Below, one piece after another: positions 26,719-35,582 of a stretch of 64,000 nucleotides of DNA. How positions within the stretch are numbered: position 1 is the stretch's first letter; every line of letters starts with the position of its first letter. The translations under genes and the position numbers were made by a program. Below the pieces are notes generated by a model. The model searched no databases. It was not told the origin of the DNA and was given only the letters and a program-made list of their open reading frames with translations. This DNA comes from Blautia massiliensis (ex Durand et al. 2017). GTDB lineage: Bacteria; Bacillota; Clostridia; Lachnospirales; Lachnospiraceae. The DNA is taken from contig NZ_LN913006.1 in NCBI RefSeq assembly GCF_001487165.1, forward strand, positions 1,443,855 to 1,507,854, read 5' to 3'.

Positions 26719-28590
26719 CTATGCTTCCACATAAATCGCATCAAAGTTACAGTTATCCTTACAGGATCCGCATTTGATACATACGTCGTTGTTGATTACA
26801 TGTGGATGCTTGATCTTTCCTGAAATCGCACCAGCCGGACAGTTCTTCGCACACTTGCCGCAGCCGATACAGAACTCAGGATTGATATGGAATTGACGGA
26901 GCGCCGTGCAGACCTTCGCACGACATTTCTTATCTACGATATGCTCTACATATTCGTCACGGAAACGCTTCAGAGTACTGATGACCGGAAGCGGTGCACT
27001 CTTACCGAGTCCGCACAGAGCCATACTCTGAACCATGTTTGCAAGTTCTTCCAGCTCATCCAGATCGGAAAGCTCACCCTTACCTGCAACGATTCTCTCC
27101 AGGATCTCAAGCATACGTTTGGTACCCTCACGGCAGGGAACACATTTACCACAGCTCTCACGCTGTGTAAAGCTCATGAAGAAACGCGCAACCTCTACCA
27201 TACAGGTATTCTCATCCATAACAACAAGTCCACCGGAACCCATGATGGCATCCAGCTTCTTAACAGAATCAAAATCAAGCGGATGATCGATCTGATCGTC
27301 GATCAGACATCCACCGGAAGGACCACCGATCTGTACACCCTTAAATGCAGCACCACTCTTAAGACCACCACCGATGTCATAAATGATATGACGGAGGCTT
27401 GTTCCCATTGGAACCTCGATAAGACCGGTGTTCTCAATGGAACCGGTAAGTGAGAAAGTCTTGGTTCCAGGGCTTCCCTCTGTACCGATGGTGTGGAACC
27501 AGTCTGCTCCCTGAAGGATAATCTTCGGTACGTTGGCATAAGTCTCTACGTTATTCAGAACCGTAGGTTTACCCCACAGGCCCTGCTCAACCGTTCTCGG
27601 AGGTTTTACTCGAGGCATACCTCTGTTGCCTTCGATAGAAGCAGTCAGGGCAGAACCTTCACCACATACGAACGCTCCGGCACCGCGATTGATATGTAAG
27701 TGGAAATTAATACCGGAACCAAGGATATTATCACCAAGAAGGCCATAGGACTCTGCCTGCTCAATAGCCATTCGAAGTCTCTGTACAGAAAGAGGATACT
27801 CGGCACGCACATAAATATAACCATCTTCTGCACCTACTGCATAGGCAGCGATCACCATACCCTCGATCATCTTGTAAGGATCACCTTCCATTACGGAACC
27901 ATCCATAAATGCTCCCGGGTCACCCTCATCACCGTTACATACTACATAACGGACTTTTTCCGGCTGGCGTGCAACCTGTGACCATTTCTTGCCTGCAGGG
28001 AAGCCTGCACCGCCACGGCCGCGGAGACCAGACTTCGAGATCTCGTCGATAACACCCTGTGGGGTCATCTCAAAGAAAGCCTTCGCCATAGCGGAAAATC
28101 CGCCTACGGAAATATATTCATCAATGGACTCTGCATCGATCTTGCCACAGTTCTCAAGAACGATCCTTGTCTGCTGGTTCAGGAACGGAATGTCACTGGG
28201 ATGTGGACAGGCCTCATCATTATGACGATAAAACAGACGCTCAACAGGCAGTCCGCAGATCACGGTCTTCTCTACGATCTCGCGACAGTCGTCTACCTGA
28301 ACATGTACATACTGATAATCATAGGGCTCAATTCTCATAAGAGGACCAAGTTCACATAAGCCCTGGCATCCGGTCTTAACGATTCCTACATGAGGAACAT
28401 CCTTCTGCATCTCAACCGCAACACCCTCGATTCCCTCACAGAGTCTTGACATTTCTTCATAAATCTTCTGAGCACCGGAAGCAATACATCCGGTACCGGA
28501 ACAGACGAGAACACGGCAGGTATAGCCATCAAGATTCTTCTTAACCTCAGCCTGTTTGTTTTTCAGATCTTCCATACTGGTTATACTCAT
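26719..28590 (-). CDS. hydB: Hydrogenase subunit HydB (NuoF-like, NAD/FMN)
   Basis: A 623-residue flavoprotein. The N-terminal thioredoxin-like 2Fe-2S domain (CSGTGC, GCQGLCELGP) precedes a NuoF core with the FMN/NADH loop GRGGAGFPAGKKW and the 4Fe-4S motif ESCGKCVPCREGT. Two C-terminal 4Fe-4S motifs follow (CIGCGKCAKNCP, CIKCGSCKDNC). This is the site of flavin-based electron bifurcation between NAD and ferredoxin in HydABC enzymes. Its start overlaps the hydC stop by 4 bases, so expression is coupled. Confidence 0.95.
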   Translation of the reverse strand: MSITSMEDLKNKQAEVKKNLDGYTCRVLVCSGTGCIASGAQKIYEEMSRLCEGIEGVAVEMQKDVPHVGIVKTGCQGLCELGPLMRIEPYDYQYVHVQVDDCREIVEKTVICGLPVERLFYRHNDEACPHPSDIPFLNQQTRIVLENCGKIDAESIDEYISVGGFSAMAKAFFEMTPQGVIDEISKSGLRGRGGAGFPAGKKWSQVARQPEKVRYVVCNGDEGDPGAFMDGSVMEGDPYKMIEGMVIAAYAVGAEDGYIYVRAEYPLSVQRLRMAIEQAESYGLLGDNILGSGINFHLHINRGAGAFVCGEGSALTASIEGNRGMPRVKPPRTVEQGLWGKPTVLNNVETYANVPKIILQGADWFHTIGTEGSPGTKTFSLTGSIENTGLIEVPMGTSLRHIIYDIGGGLKSGAAFKGVQIGGPSGGCLIDDQIDHPLDFDSVKKLDAIMGSGGLVVMDENTCMVEVARFFMSFTQRESCGKCVPCREGTKRMLEILERIVAGKGELSDLDELEELANMVQSMALCGLGKSAPLPVISTLKRFRDEYVEHIVDKKCRAKVCTALRQFHINPEFCIGCGKCAKNCPAGAISGKIKHPHVINNDVCIKCGSCKDNCNFDAIYVEA

Positions 28591-29066
28591 ACGCTCTCAC
28601 CTCTCAATTCATTTAAAAGCTCAACAGCCTTCTCAGGAGTCATCTTCGGGTGAACTTCATCATTTACAGTCAGTGTCGGTGCAAGTCCGCAGGCACCAAG
28701 ACAGGAAACTGTCTCAACGGTAAACATCATATCATCTGTAGTATGCTTCTTATGACTCAGTCCAAGTTCCTTCAGCATTGCTTCCTTTACAGGCATGGAC
28801 TTACGTACATGACAGGCAGTACCGTCACATACCTTGATGATGTACTTGCCCTTCGGCTCAAAGGAAAAGTTTTCATAGAAAGTAGCTACACTGTACGCCT
28901 TCGCTTCTTTTACACCAATCTGTTCCGCAACATAAGTAAGAAGCTCTCCCGGAAGATAACGGTACTCAGCCTGAATATCCTGCATGATCGGAATCAGTGA
29001 TGCAGCTTTCCGGCCGTAGTGCTCGATGATCTCATCCGTTTTCTTGTAATACGTCTGGTCTAACAT
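28587..29066 (-). CDS. hydC: Hydrogenase subunit HydC (NuoE-like 2Fe-2S)
   Basis: The start was set at the ATG at 29066, which has AAGGAGG ahead; the frame extends upstream without a ribosome site. The 159-residue protein has the NuoE thioredoxin fold and the 2Fe-2S cysteines in CDGTACH and CLGACG. It is the smallest subunit of the bifurcating trimer and the first gene of the operon hydC-hydB-hydA. A strong promoter lies about 130-158 bp upstream. Confidence 0.94.
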   Translation of the reverse strand: MLDQTYYKKTDEIIEHYGRKAASLIPIMQDIQAEYRYLPGELLTYVAEQIGVKEAKAYSVATFYENFSFEPKGKYIIKVCDGTACHVRKSMPVKEAMLKELGLSHKKHTTDDMMFTVETVSCLGACGLAPTLTVNDEVHPKMTPEKAVELLNELRGESV

Positions 29067-29195
29067 TCGGTTCCCTCCTTGTTTCTCATAGATTTTCCAC
29101 TCGATCAACCTGTTCCACTACAGGTTAATGCTTTAACACTCTGTCAGTGCCGCGCATTTATGCAAATCATTATTTTGCACTATTTCATGCCTTTA

Positions 29196-29224
29196 ATTAT
29201 AACTTATATGGTCATTTTTCACAA
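29196..29224 (-). promoter_or_regulatory. Promoter for hydCBA
   Basis: Minus-strand TTGTGA, a 17-bp spacer and TATAAT. The transcript would carry a leader of about 120 nt whose function is unclear. Confidence 0.8.
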
Positions 29225-29381
29225 GCGGTTTTTTTGCTTTTTTCAGAATATATTGAAATGTTTACAGTGGCTTACTGATTTTGTATCTATTTTCCATAAA
29301 ATATGTTCAATTTTTAACAGCCTTGATAATAAAGATACAAATCTGCTCTTTGTTTCTGCCCCAAAACATTAAAGCCGGTTA

Positions 29382-29410
29382 TTGATTTTATTTCTCAATT
29401 ACTTTAAGAT
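29382..29410 (+). promoter_or_regulatory. Promoter for the group-B-like hydrogenase gene
   Basis: TTGATT, a 17-bp spacer and TAAGAT, about 57 bp before the ATG. The two divergent hydrogenase promoters are about 160 bp apart in the 400-bp gap 29067-29466; nothing else is evident there. Confidence 0.6.
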
Positions 29411-29466
29411 AGATAAAAAGTGCGTGGAAAACATTTAATTAATTTATTTTGTAAAGGAGAACATCT

Positions 29467-30975
29467 ATGCGAAATCTTGACACACCAGTAAAACAGATCC
29501 GGCGAAAGATTTTTACCGAAATTGCTAAGATCGGATTTGAATCCACGGACGAATCAATGATCCATGATATCGAATCCATTCCCTACAATATTGTAGAGGA
29601 ACGCGCGAAATACCGCGAAAGCATCTATCGTGAAAGAGCTGTTGCAAGCGAACGTGTCCGTCTGGCCATGGGACTTTCCCTCCGCCCGGAAAATCGTTCC
29701 GTCCACCTTACCGATGGCGTGAAGGCCAGCAACATTGACGAGAAATATTATGAACCACCTCTTATGCAGGTGATCCCTTCCGCATGTTCCGCATGCGAAT
29801 CCAACAAATACGAAGTCAGCAACATGTGCCGCGGCTGTGTCGCACATCCCTGTTTACTCACCTGCCCCAAAGGCGCCATTTCCATGGTAAACGGAAAATC
29901 CTTCATCGACCAGGACAAATGTATCCATTGCGGAAGATGCAAAGCTGTCTGTCCTTACGATGCCATCGCCCATAAAGAACGCCCCTGCGAACGTGCCTGC
30001 GGTGTAAAAGCCATCGAGAGCGATGAACAGGGACGCGCCTCCATCAACCAGGATAAATGCGTATCCTGCGGCATGTGCATGGTCAGCTGTCCATTCGGAG
30101 CTATCTCCGACAAATCCCAGATCTTCCAGCTGTCCCACGCCCTTCGAGAAGGAACTGAGATCATTGCAGAAATCGCCCCCGCCTACATCAATCAGTTCGG
30201 CGAAGACATCACCCCGGGCCAATTCCGCTCCGCTCTCAAACAGCTGGGCTTCTCAAACATTTATGAGGTAGCACTGGGCGCAGACATCGGCTGCATCTCT
30301 GAAGCACACCACTACGCCAAAGAAGTAGCAACCGGCCACCTCCCGTTCCTCCTCACCTCCTGCTGCCCATCCTGGTCCGTCATGGCAAAAAAATACTTCC
30401 CGGCTATGATCGACAACATCTCCCAGGAGCTGACCCCGATGGTGGCAACTGCCCGGATCGTAAAAAAAGAGCACCCCCATGCGAAAGTAGTCTTCATCGG
30501 ACCATGCGCCTCCAAAAAACTGGAAGCCATGCGACATTCCGTAAGAAGTGATGTAGACTTCGTGATCACCTTCGAGGAACTCTGGGGCCTGTTCGACGCC
30601 AAAAGCATCACCCCATCCACCTGCGAAGAGCTCCCGGAAGAAACCCAGGCCGCAACCGCAGCAGGACGAGGCTACGCCATTGCAGGCGGCGTAGCCGGAG
30701 CCATCGAAAACTGTCTGAAGGAATACTATCCCGATGTACCAGTCCACATCGAACACGCAGAAAGCCTTGCCGAATGCAAAAAAGTCCTCACTCTGGCAAA
30801 AGCCGGCAAGATCAAAAACTGCATGATCGAAGGAATGGCCTGCCCCGGAGGCTGCATCGGAGGCGCCGGAACCAACGCCGGCTTCGCAAAAACCTCCAAG
30901 GCCCTCAAAAAATACGTAGACAGCTCAGAACCAAAACTCCCCTCACAGGAACTGGAAAACCTGGAGTTGAACTAA
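29467..30975 (+). CDS. Monomeric [FeFe] hydrogenase, group-B-like
   Basis: A 502-residue hydrogenase. An N-terminal region of about 95 residues without recognised motifs is followed by a cysteine-rich ferredoxin domain (CSACESNKYEVSNMC, CIHCGRCKAVC, CVSCGMCMVSC). The H-cluster domain has TSCCPSW, GPCASKK and EGMACPGGCIGGAG. The absence of the 2Fe-2S domain and the form of the second motif fit group B enzymes, whose role (H2 oxidation or evolution with ferredoxin) is poorly known. It is divergent from hydCBA. Codons in the second half end in C far more often than in nearby genes. ATG with AAAGGAG. Confidence 0.9.
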   Translation: MRNLDTPVKQIRRKIFTEIAKIGFESTDESMIHDIESIPYNIVEERAKYRESIYRERAVASERVRLAMGLSLRPENRSVHLTDGVKASNIDEKYYEPPLMQVIPSACSACESNKYEVSNMCRGCVAHPCLLTCPKGAISMVNGKSFIDQDKCIHCGRCKAVCPYDAIAHKERPCERACGVKAIESDEQGRASINQDKCVSCGMCMVSCPFGAISDKSQIFQLSHALREGTEIIAEIAPAYINQFGEDITPGQFRSALKQLGFSNIYEVALGADIGCISEAHHYAKEVATGHLPFLLTSCCPSWSVMAKKYFPAMIDNISQELTPMVATARIVKKEHPHAKVVFIGPCASKKLEAMRHSVRSDVDFVITFEELWGLFDAKSITPSTCEELPEETQAATAAGRGYAIAGGVAGAIENCLKEYYPDVPVHIEHAESLAECKKVLTLAKAGKIKNCMIEGMACPGGCIGGAGTNAGFAKTSKALKKYVDSSEPKLPSQELENLELN

Positions 30976-31036
30976 CTACCTCAAAATATTCCACTATATA
31001 ATTCCCCCAATATTTCAATTTGATTGAATAAAAAAC

Positions 31037-31086
31037 GGAGATGCAACCTAGATCTTTAATCTTCAAGGTTGCATCTCCATTATTTT
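31037..31086 (+). terminator. Terminator after the group-B-like hydrogenase
   Basis: GGAGATGCAACCT pairs with AGGTTGCATCTCC, then a T-rich run. Confidence 0.9.
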
Positions 31087-31171
31087 ATCAACCAGGACAG
31101 GGCAAAGCCCGCCTCCATCCCTCATCCACATCCTATCGTTTAGCCAGACAACTTACCCCAACCAACGCACA

Positions 31172-31393
31172 GGCCCGGAAGGGAGTGCGGTACTGTCTGC
31201 GGACGACTCTGCAGGAGGTGTGCTGGATCTAAGGCGGCGGGACTTCTGCGTTATTTTTCAAAAGCCAGCTGTCTGAGCGGCAAAAAGCCGCGAGTTCTGG
31301 CTTTTGGAAAATGGTTTTAGCAGAATCCCGGCGCCTTAGATCCAGCCGCCGACGAAGCCCGGCCGCGGACAGAACCGCACTCCCTTCCGGGCC
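31172..31393. repeat. 222-bp imperfect palindrome between convergent genes
   Basis: The arms match in blocks. A 26-bp block at 31172-31197 pairs with 31368-31393 (one mismatch). GCTGGATCTAAGGCG (31222-31236) pairs with 31332-31346. CAAAAGCCAG (31259-31268) pairs with 31297-31306. The apex is GCGGC-A5-GCCGC (31277-31291). There is no open frame of note and no obvious target duplication. It fills the 30976-31412 gap together with the terminator. It could be a MITE-like element, a structured RNA or a transcription barrier. Confidence 0.85.
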
Positions 31394-31412
31394 GTCCCGT
31401 TCGCCACCACCA

Positions 31413-32174
31413 CTACTTCTCCACCGTCTCCGTACTCTCCGGCCAAGTATACTCCTCCCCCTTCAACTCCGCCAGAAGACTCCTAAGCTTATATCCATAA
31501 CTTCTCCCGGCGGCCCATCCGCCACCATAAGGATTCTCCTGGATCCCAAGCCACTCCACATAAGGCGCACTCTCACGGGAAACATACTGGAACCGATTAT
31601 CCACACAAGCCTGGTTCAACTCCTCCGAAGAAGCATAAGCCTTCAGATGCTGCACCTGCGCCCGGATCCCCGTCCTTACATCAGGAAAAGAATTACCGGC
31701 AACACCACCACCGGTAGTTCCCAGCCCCGAAAAATTAAACTGCCCCGCACTGGCATCCCCACCAAACTGAAGCCATCCGGTCTCAAGCATGGCCTGCTCA
31801 AAAACAACCTCTCCACGGACGCCCTCCGCATCCGCTTCCTCTATCACAATCGTGCAAAACGTATCAATATCCGGTGCACCACCCTCCGTCAGGATGCCGG
31901 AAGGATACTCCACATTCTGCGCCTCATACTGCACTACCATATCCTCCGCATCCACTGTGGTACACCCCATGATCGTATAATATCCATAAGTATTATCTGT
32001 GGAATCATCCACAAAACCCTCTGTATCACTCTCTCCAGATGACTGAGGCTTCGAAATCTGACCCTCCATAGAATGATCCGCTTCCTCTGCCAAAACACCT
32101 GCAGGCGTTCCGAACACCAGAACGCCTGCAAGTACCATCATCCGTAAACAAAAACTAATTCGGAATCTGTACAT
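31413..32174 (-). CDS. Secreted glucosaminidase-like protein
   Basis: A 253-residue exported protein with a signal peptide (residues 1-29, ending GVLA). An acidic linker follows, then a domain with FEQAMLETGWLQFGG, QFNFSGLGTTGGG and VRTGIRAQVQHLKAYA, the pattern of the FlgJ/LytG N-acetylglucosaminidase family; the Glu in MLETGW is the likely catalytic acid. It probably cuts peptidoglycan glycan strands during growth or sporulation. It is a single gene between folD and the palindrome. Codons are unusually rich in third-position G, mirroring the C bias of the plus strand here. Confidence 0.82.
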   Translation of the reverse strand: MYRFRISFCLRMMVLAGVLVFGTPAGVLAEEADHSMEGQISKPQSSGESDTEGFVDDSTDNTYGYYTIMGCTTVDAEDMVVQYEAQNVEYPSGILTEGGAPDIDTFCTIVIEEADAEGVRGEVVFEQAMLETGWLQFGGDASAGQFNFSGLGTTGGGVAGNSFPDVRTGIRAQVQHLKAYASSEELNQACVDNRFQYVSRESAPYVEWLGIQENPYGGGWAAGRSYGYKLRSLLAELKGEEYTWPESTETVEK

Positions 32175-32204
32175 ATATAAATGATCAATCCTTTATTACT
32201 GTTA

Positions 32205-33056
32205 TTACTGCGCTTTTCTCATTGCAGCTTCAACCACATGACCTACAAGAACAGAAGTTGTAACACTTCCTACTCCGCCAGGAACCGGTGTGATCGCATC
32301 AACGATTGGCTCAACTGCCGCATAATCAACATCACCACAAAGCTTGCCCTCTGCATTGACATTGATACCAACATCGATAATAGTCTGTCCCTCTCTGACA
32401 TAATCAGCGCCGACAACACCAGCACGACCAGCTGCAACGATGACAATATCCGCTTCTTTTGCAACAGACGGCATATCAACGGTTCTTGTATGGCAGATCG
32501 TTACTGTCGCATTTTTCTTAACAAGCATCATGGCAGCCGGTTTACCAACTACAAGACTTCTTCCGATAACAACCGCTTTTTTGCCTGTGCAGTCGATTCC
32601 ATAGTGATCAAGGATCTCCATGCATGCCTGCGGTGTACATGGCGGGAATCCGATCTTCTTGCCTGTAAATACACCAGACATGGAAAGATCTGTCATACAG
32701 TCAACATCCTTCTCTGCTGCAAGTGCATTCTCGATCACTGCCTGATCCAGATGTTTTGGCAGCGGACGGAACAGAAGAACTCCATGGATCTTATCATCTT
32801 TGTTTACTTTATCGATGGTTGCAAGAAGCTCATCCTGGGAAACATCCTCCGGAAGAAGGATTTTCTCACATGCAACACCAAGAGTCTCACAGCGCTTTGT
32901 AGCACCTCTCTCATAGGAAATATCGCTTGGATTCTCACCAACACGGATAATGCAAAGTGTAGGATCTACACCTTTTGCCTGAAGCTCTGCAACGTTCGCT
33001 TTGATCTTTTCATTGAGAGCCGCTGTTACTTCTTTACCTAATAACTGCTTTGCCAT
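32205..33056 (-). CDS. folD: Methylene-THF dehydrogenase (FolD family, cyclohydrolase Lys absent)
   Basis: A 283-residue FolD. The dehydrogenase parts are intact: VVIGRSLVVGKPAA nucleotide loop, KDVDC region and PVPGGVGSVTTSVL. In bifunctional FolD the sequence YxxxK supplies the catalytic lysine of the cyclohydrolase; here it is Tyr48-Glu-Arg-Gly-Ala52, so the lysine is Ala. The enzyme is therefore likely a dehydrogenase only, with FchA, encoded directly upstream, doing the cyclohydrolase step. It is the last gene of the fhs-fchA-folD block in the tetrahydrofolate branch of acetogenesis. Confidence 0.92.
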   Translation of the reverse strand: MAKQLLGKEVTAALNEKIKANVAELQAKGVDPTLCIIRVGENPSDISYERGATKRCETLGVACEKILLPEDVSQDELLATIDKVNKDDKIHGVLLFRPLPKHLDQAVIENALAAEKDVDCMTDLSMSGVFTGKKIGFPPCTPQACMEILDHYGIDCTGKKAVVIGRSLVVGKPAAMMLVKKNATVTICHTRTVDMPSVAKEADIVIVAAGRAGVVGADYVREGQTIIDVGINVNAEGKLCGDVDYAAVEPIVDAITPVPGGVGSVTTSVLVGHVVEAAMRKAQ

Positions 33057-33070
33057 TTGTCTGGTTCCTC

Positions 33071-33700
33071 CTATTTCAGTCTTCCGAGAACACTGTCAAA
33101 TGTCTCGTCTGCGATCTTTGTATATTTCTCAAGCATAGCGTCTGCTTTTTTGTTTAATTCCTCTGCATACGCACGGTCAGCCATAGATTTTGTGTTAATG
33201 TACACATTCAGGCTTGCTCCCTTAAGAGCTGCTTTGCAGAATGCAGCACCTACACCAGCATCACTGATTGCAAGCTTAGAACCTTTTGCTCCGAACTCAA
33301 CGATAAGTTCAATAGCCTCGCAGCATTTCTCCATGATCTCCATAGGAACAGAGCATGCTTCCTTGAGGGCAGCTTCCATTACTCGAGCCTTCTCAGCCTT
33401 CTCTTCTTCTGTCTCTCTCGGCATTCCGTAAGCCTTGGAAAGAGGCTCAAAAACTTCCGCATCTCTCTCGATCAGATGAAGGAAATCTTTCTGAAGCTGA
33501 TCACATTTCTTTTTCAGCTCCCACATTTCATCTTCTACATCTGCATATTTTTTCTTACCGACAGTAAGGCTTCCAACCATGTTTCCAAGAGCTGTACCAA
33601 CAGCAGCTACAAGGGCAGATGCACCGCCGCCGCCTGGAACCGGTGCCTTGGAGCTTAATACCTCGACAAATTCAGTACATGTACTGGTAGAAAATCCCAT
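33071..33700 (-). CDS. fchA: Methenyl-THF cyclohydrolase (cyclodeaminase family)
   Basis: A 209-residue protein of the formiminotransferase-cyclodeaminase/cyclohydrolase family, shown by APVPGGGGASALVAAVGTAL near the N-terminus and the helical remainder. In acetogens FchA interconverts 10-formyl-THF and methenyl-THF. It sits between fhs and folD, 14 bp ahead of folD. Given the lysine missing from FolD, it is probably the essential cyclohydrolase of this pathway. Confidence 0.93.
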   Translation of the reverse strand: MGFSTSTCTEFVEVLSSKAPVPGGGGASALVAAVGTALGNMVGSLTVGKKKYADVEDEMWELKKKCDQLQKDFLHLIERDAEVFEPLSKAYGMPRETEEEKAEKARVMEAALKEACSVPMEIMEKCCEAIELIVEFGAKGSKLAISDAGVGAAFCKAALKGASLNVYINTKSMADRAYAEELNKKADAMLEKYTKIADETFDSVLGRLK

Positions 33701-33748
33701 AGGACTCTCCTCCTTATATTCTTATTTTAGCACTCTTTAGAGCCCATT

Positions 33749-33770
33749 GGGGGCTTTATAAAAAGCCCCC
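33749..33770 (-). other. Intercistronic hairpin between fhs and fchA
   Basis: GGGGGCTTT pairs perfectly with AAAGCCCCC across a 4-base loop. No T tract follows on the coding strand, so it is more likely an mRNA stability or processing element than a full terminator. Confidence 0.7.
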
Positions 33771-33798
33771 TCCGGTTGTTTTTGATCTTATGTTCCGA

Positions 33799-35484
33799 TT
33801 AGAAGAGACCTGTGATCTTACCTGTCTCATCTACATCGATCTTGGTTGCTGCCGGAACTTTCGGGAGACCTGGCATAGTCATGATCTCACCTGTCAGAGC
33901 AACGATGAATCCTGCACCTGCGGAAATCTTCAGGTTACGTACTGTTACCTCAAAGTCTGTCGGTGCACCAAGTTTTGTCTGATCATCAGTCAGACTGTAC
34001 TGTGTCTTAGCAACACAGATCGGGCAGTTGCCAAATCCAAGTGCTTCCAGCTGTTTTGCCTGTTTCTGAGCATTTGCTGTAAGAACAACTTTCTTACCAC
34101 CGTAAACTTTCTGTACGATGTTATTCAGTTTATCCTCGATGGATCCCTCAAGCTCATAAGCATATGTGAAGTCATTCGGCTCCTCAACAAGACGGATTAC
34201 TTCCTCAGCAAGCTTCATGCCGCCTTCGCCGCCTTTTGCCCATACCTCGGAAAGTGCAACGTTAACGCCAAGCTCTTTACATTTTGCCTCAACCAGGTCA
34301 AGCTCTGCCTTGGTATCGGTCGGGAATGCATTGATAGCAACTACACATGGAAGTTTGTATACATTCTTGATATTGCTTACATGTTTCAGAAGGTTTGGAA
34401 GACCTTTCTCAAGAGCCTCAAGGTTCTCGTTGTTCAGATCTGCCTTCGGAACACCACCGTTGTATTTCAGTGCACGAACAGTAGCTACGATAACAACTGC
34501 GCTTGGATGAAGGCCTGCCATACGACACTTGATGTCAAGGAATTTCTCTGCACCAAGGTCAGCACCGAATCCAGCCTCTGTGATAGCATAATCTGCAAGT
34601 TTCATAGCCATCTTTGTAGCTGTTACGGAGTTACATCCATGAGCGATGTTTGCGAATGGTCCGCCGTGTACGATTGCAGGAACATGCTCCAGTGTCTGTA
34701 CAAGGTTTGGTTTCAGGGCATCTTTCAGAAGTGCTGTCATAGCACCCTCTGCATGAAGATCACCAGCTGTTACCGGTTTCTGCTCGGAAACTTTACCATA
34801 GGTATATCCGATGATGATTCTGGAAAGTCTCTCTTTCAGGTCTTTGATGTCACTTGCGAGGCAAAGAACTGCCATGATCTCAGATGCAACTGTAATGTCG
34901 TATCCGTCTTCACGAGGCATACCGTTTGTTCTTCCGCCAAGACCATCTACTACATTACGAAGCTGACGGTCGTTCATGTCCACGCAACGTCTCCATGTGA
35001 TCTTTCTCGGGTCAATGTTCAGGTCATTACCCTGGAAGATATGGTTGTCGATCATTGCTGCAAGAAGGTTGTTTGCCGCACCGATCGCATGGAAGTCACC
35101 GGTAAAGTGAAGGTTGATATCCTCCATCGGAACTACCTGTGCATAACCGCCGCCTGCTGCACCACCTTTTACACCGAATACCGGTCCGAGGGATGGCTCA
35201 CGAAGAGCTACCATTACTTTTTTGCCCATTTTCTGCATTGCATCTGCAAGACCAACGGTTGTTGTTGTTTTTCCCTCTCCTGCAGGTGTCGGGTTGATAG
35301 CTGTTACGAGGATCAGCTTACCATCTTTCTTGTCACTCTCTTTTAACAGATTGTAATCAATTTTTGCTTTGTACTTACCGTACTGCTCCAGATATTTGTC
35401 GTCAATACCTGCCTTCTCTGCAATCTGTGTAATTGGAAGCATTTCGCACTCCTGTGCAATTTCGATGTCACTTTTAAATCCCAT
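33799..35484 (-). CDS. fhs: Formate-tetrahydrofolate ligase
   Basis: ATP-dependent activation of formate to 10-formyl-THF, the entry of the methyl branch. The 561-residue protein has the P-loop [15 protein letters not shown] near residue 65, [19 protein letters not shown] and the [14 protein letters not shown] region. ATG with AAAGGGAGG. It lies 98 bp after the DUF3786 gene; a weak ACAGG/CCTGT hairpin at about 35543-35563 with following Ts could reduce read-through. Confidence 0.97.
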   Translation of the reverse strand: MGFKSDIEIAQECEMLPITQIAEKAGIDDKYLEQYGKYKAKIDYNLLKESDKKDGKLILVTAINPTPAGEGKTTTTVGLADAMQKMGKKVMVALREPSLGPVFGVKGGAAGGGYAQVVPMEDINLHFTGDFHAIGAANNLLAAMIDNHIFQGNDLNIDPRKITWRRCVDMNDRQLRNVVDGLGGRTNGMPREDGYDITVASEIMAVLCLASDIKDLKERLSRIIIGYTYGKVSEQKPVTAGDLHAEGAMTALLKDALKPNLVQTLEHVPAIVHGGPFANIAHGCNSVTATKMAMKLADYAITEAGFGADLGAEKFLDIKCRMAGLHPSAVVIVATVRALKYNGGVPKADLNNENLEALEKGLPNLLKHVSNIKNVYKLPCVVAINAFPTDTKAELDLVEAKCKELGVNVALSEVWAKGGEGGMKLAEEVIRLVEEPNDFTYAYELEGSIEDKLNNIVQKVYGGKKVVLTANAQKQAKQLEALGFGNCPICVAKTQYSLTDDQTKLGAPTDFEVTVRNLKISAGAGFIVALTGEIMTMPGLPKVPAATKIDVDETGKITGLF

Positions 35485-35582
35485 AATGTTACCTCCCTTT
35501 AGGTATTTTTACAGTTTTTAATCCCTTAAAACTGCATCTCTATAAAAACAGGTCCCATCCTGTTCTTAACTATTTTTCATTT

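Noticed and set aside
29203..29224. Rex-type operator at the hydCBA promoter (TTGTGAAAAATG)
   Set aside because: Only one half-site resembles the Rex consensus; the inverted half is missing, and TTGTGA is fully explained as the -35 box.
33749..33770. Full terminator separating fhs from fchA and folD
   Set aside because: The stem is strong but is followed by CAATGGGCTC and not by a T tract on the coding strand; the genes are functionally linked and closely spaced.
33790..35346. A 518-codon open frame on the plus strand opposite fhs
   Set aside because: It is antisense to a clearly conserved enzyme, has no ribosome site, and its Cys-rich composition is what the complement of fhs codons gives. 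The same holds for long antisense frames over acsV (36438-37784) and acsB (42383-43690).
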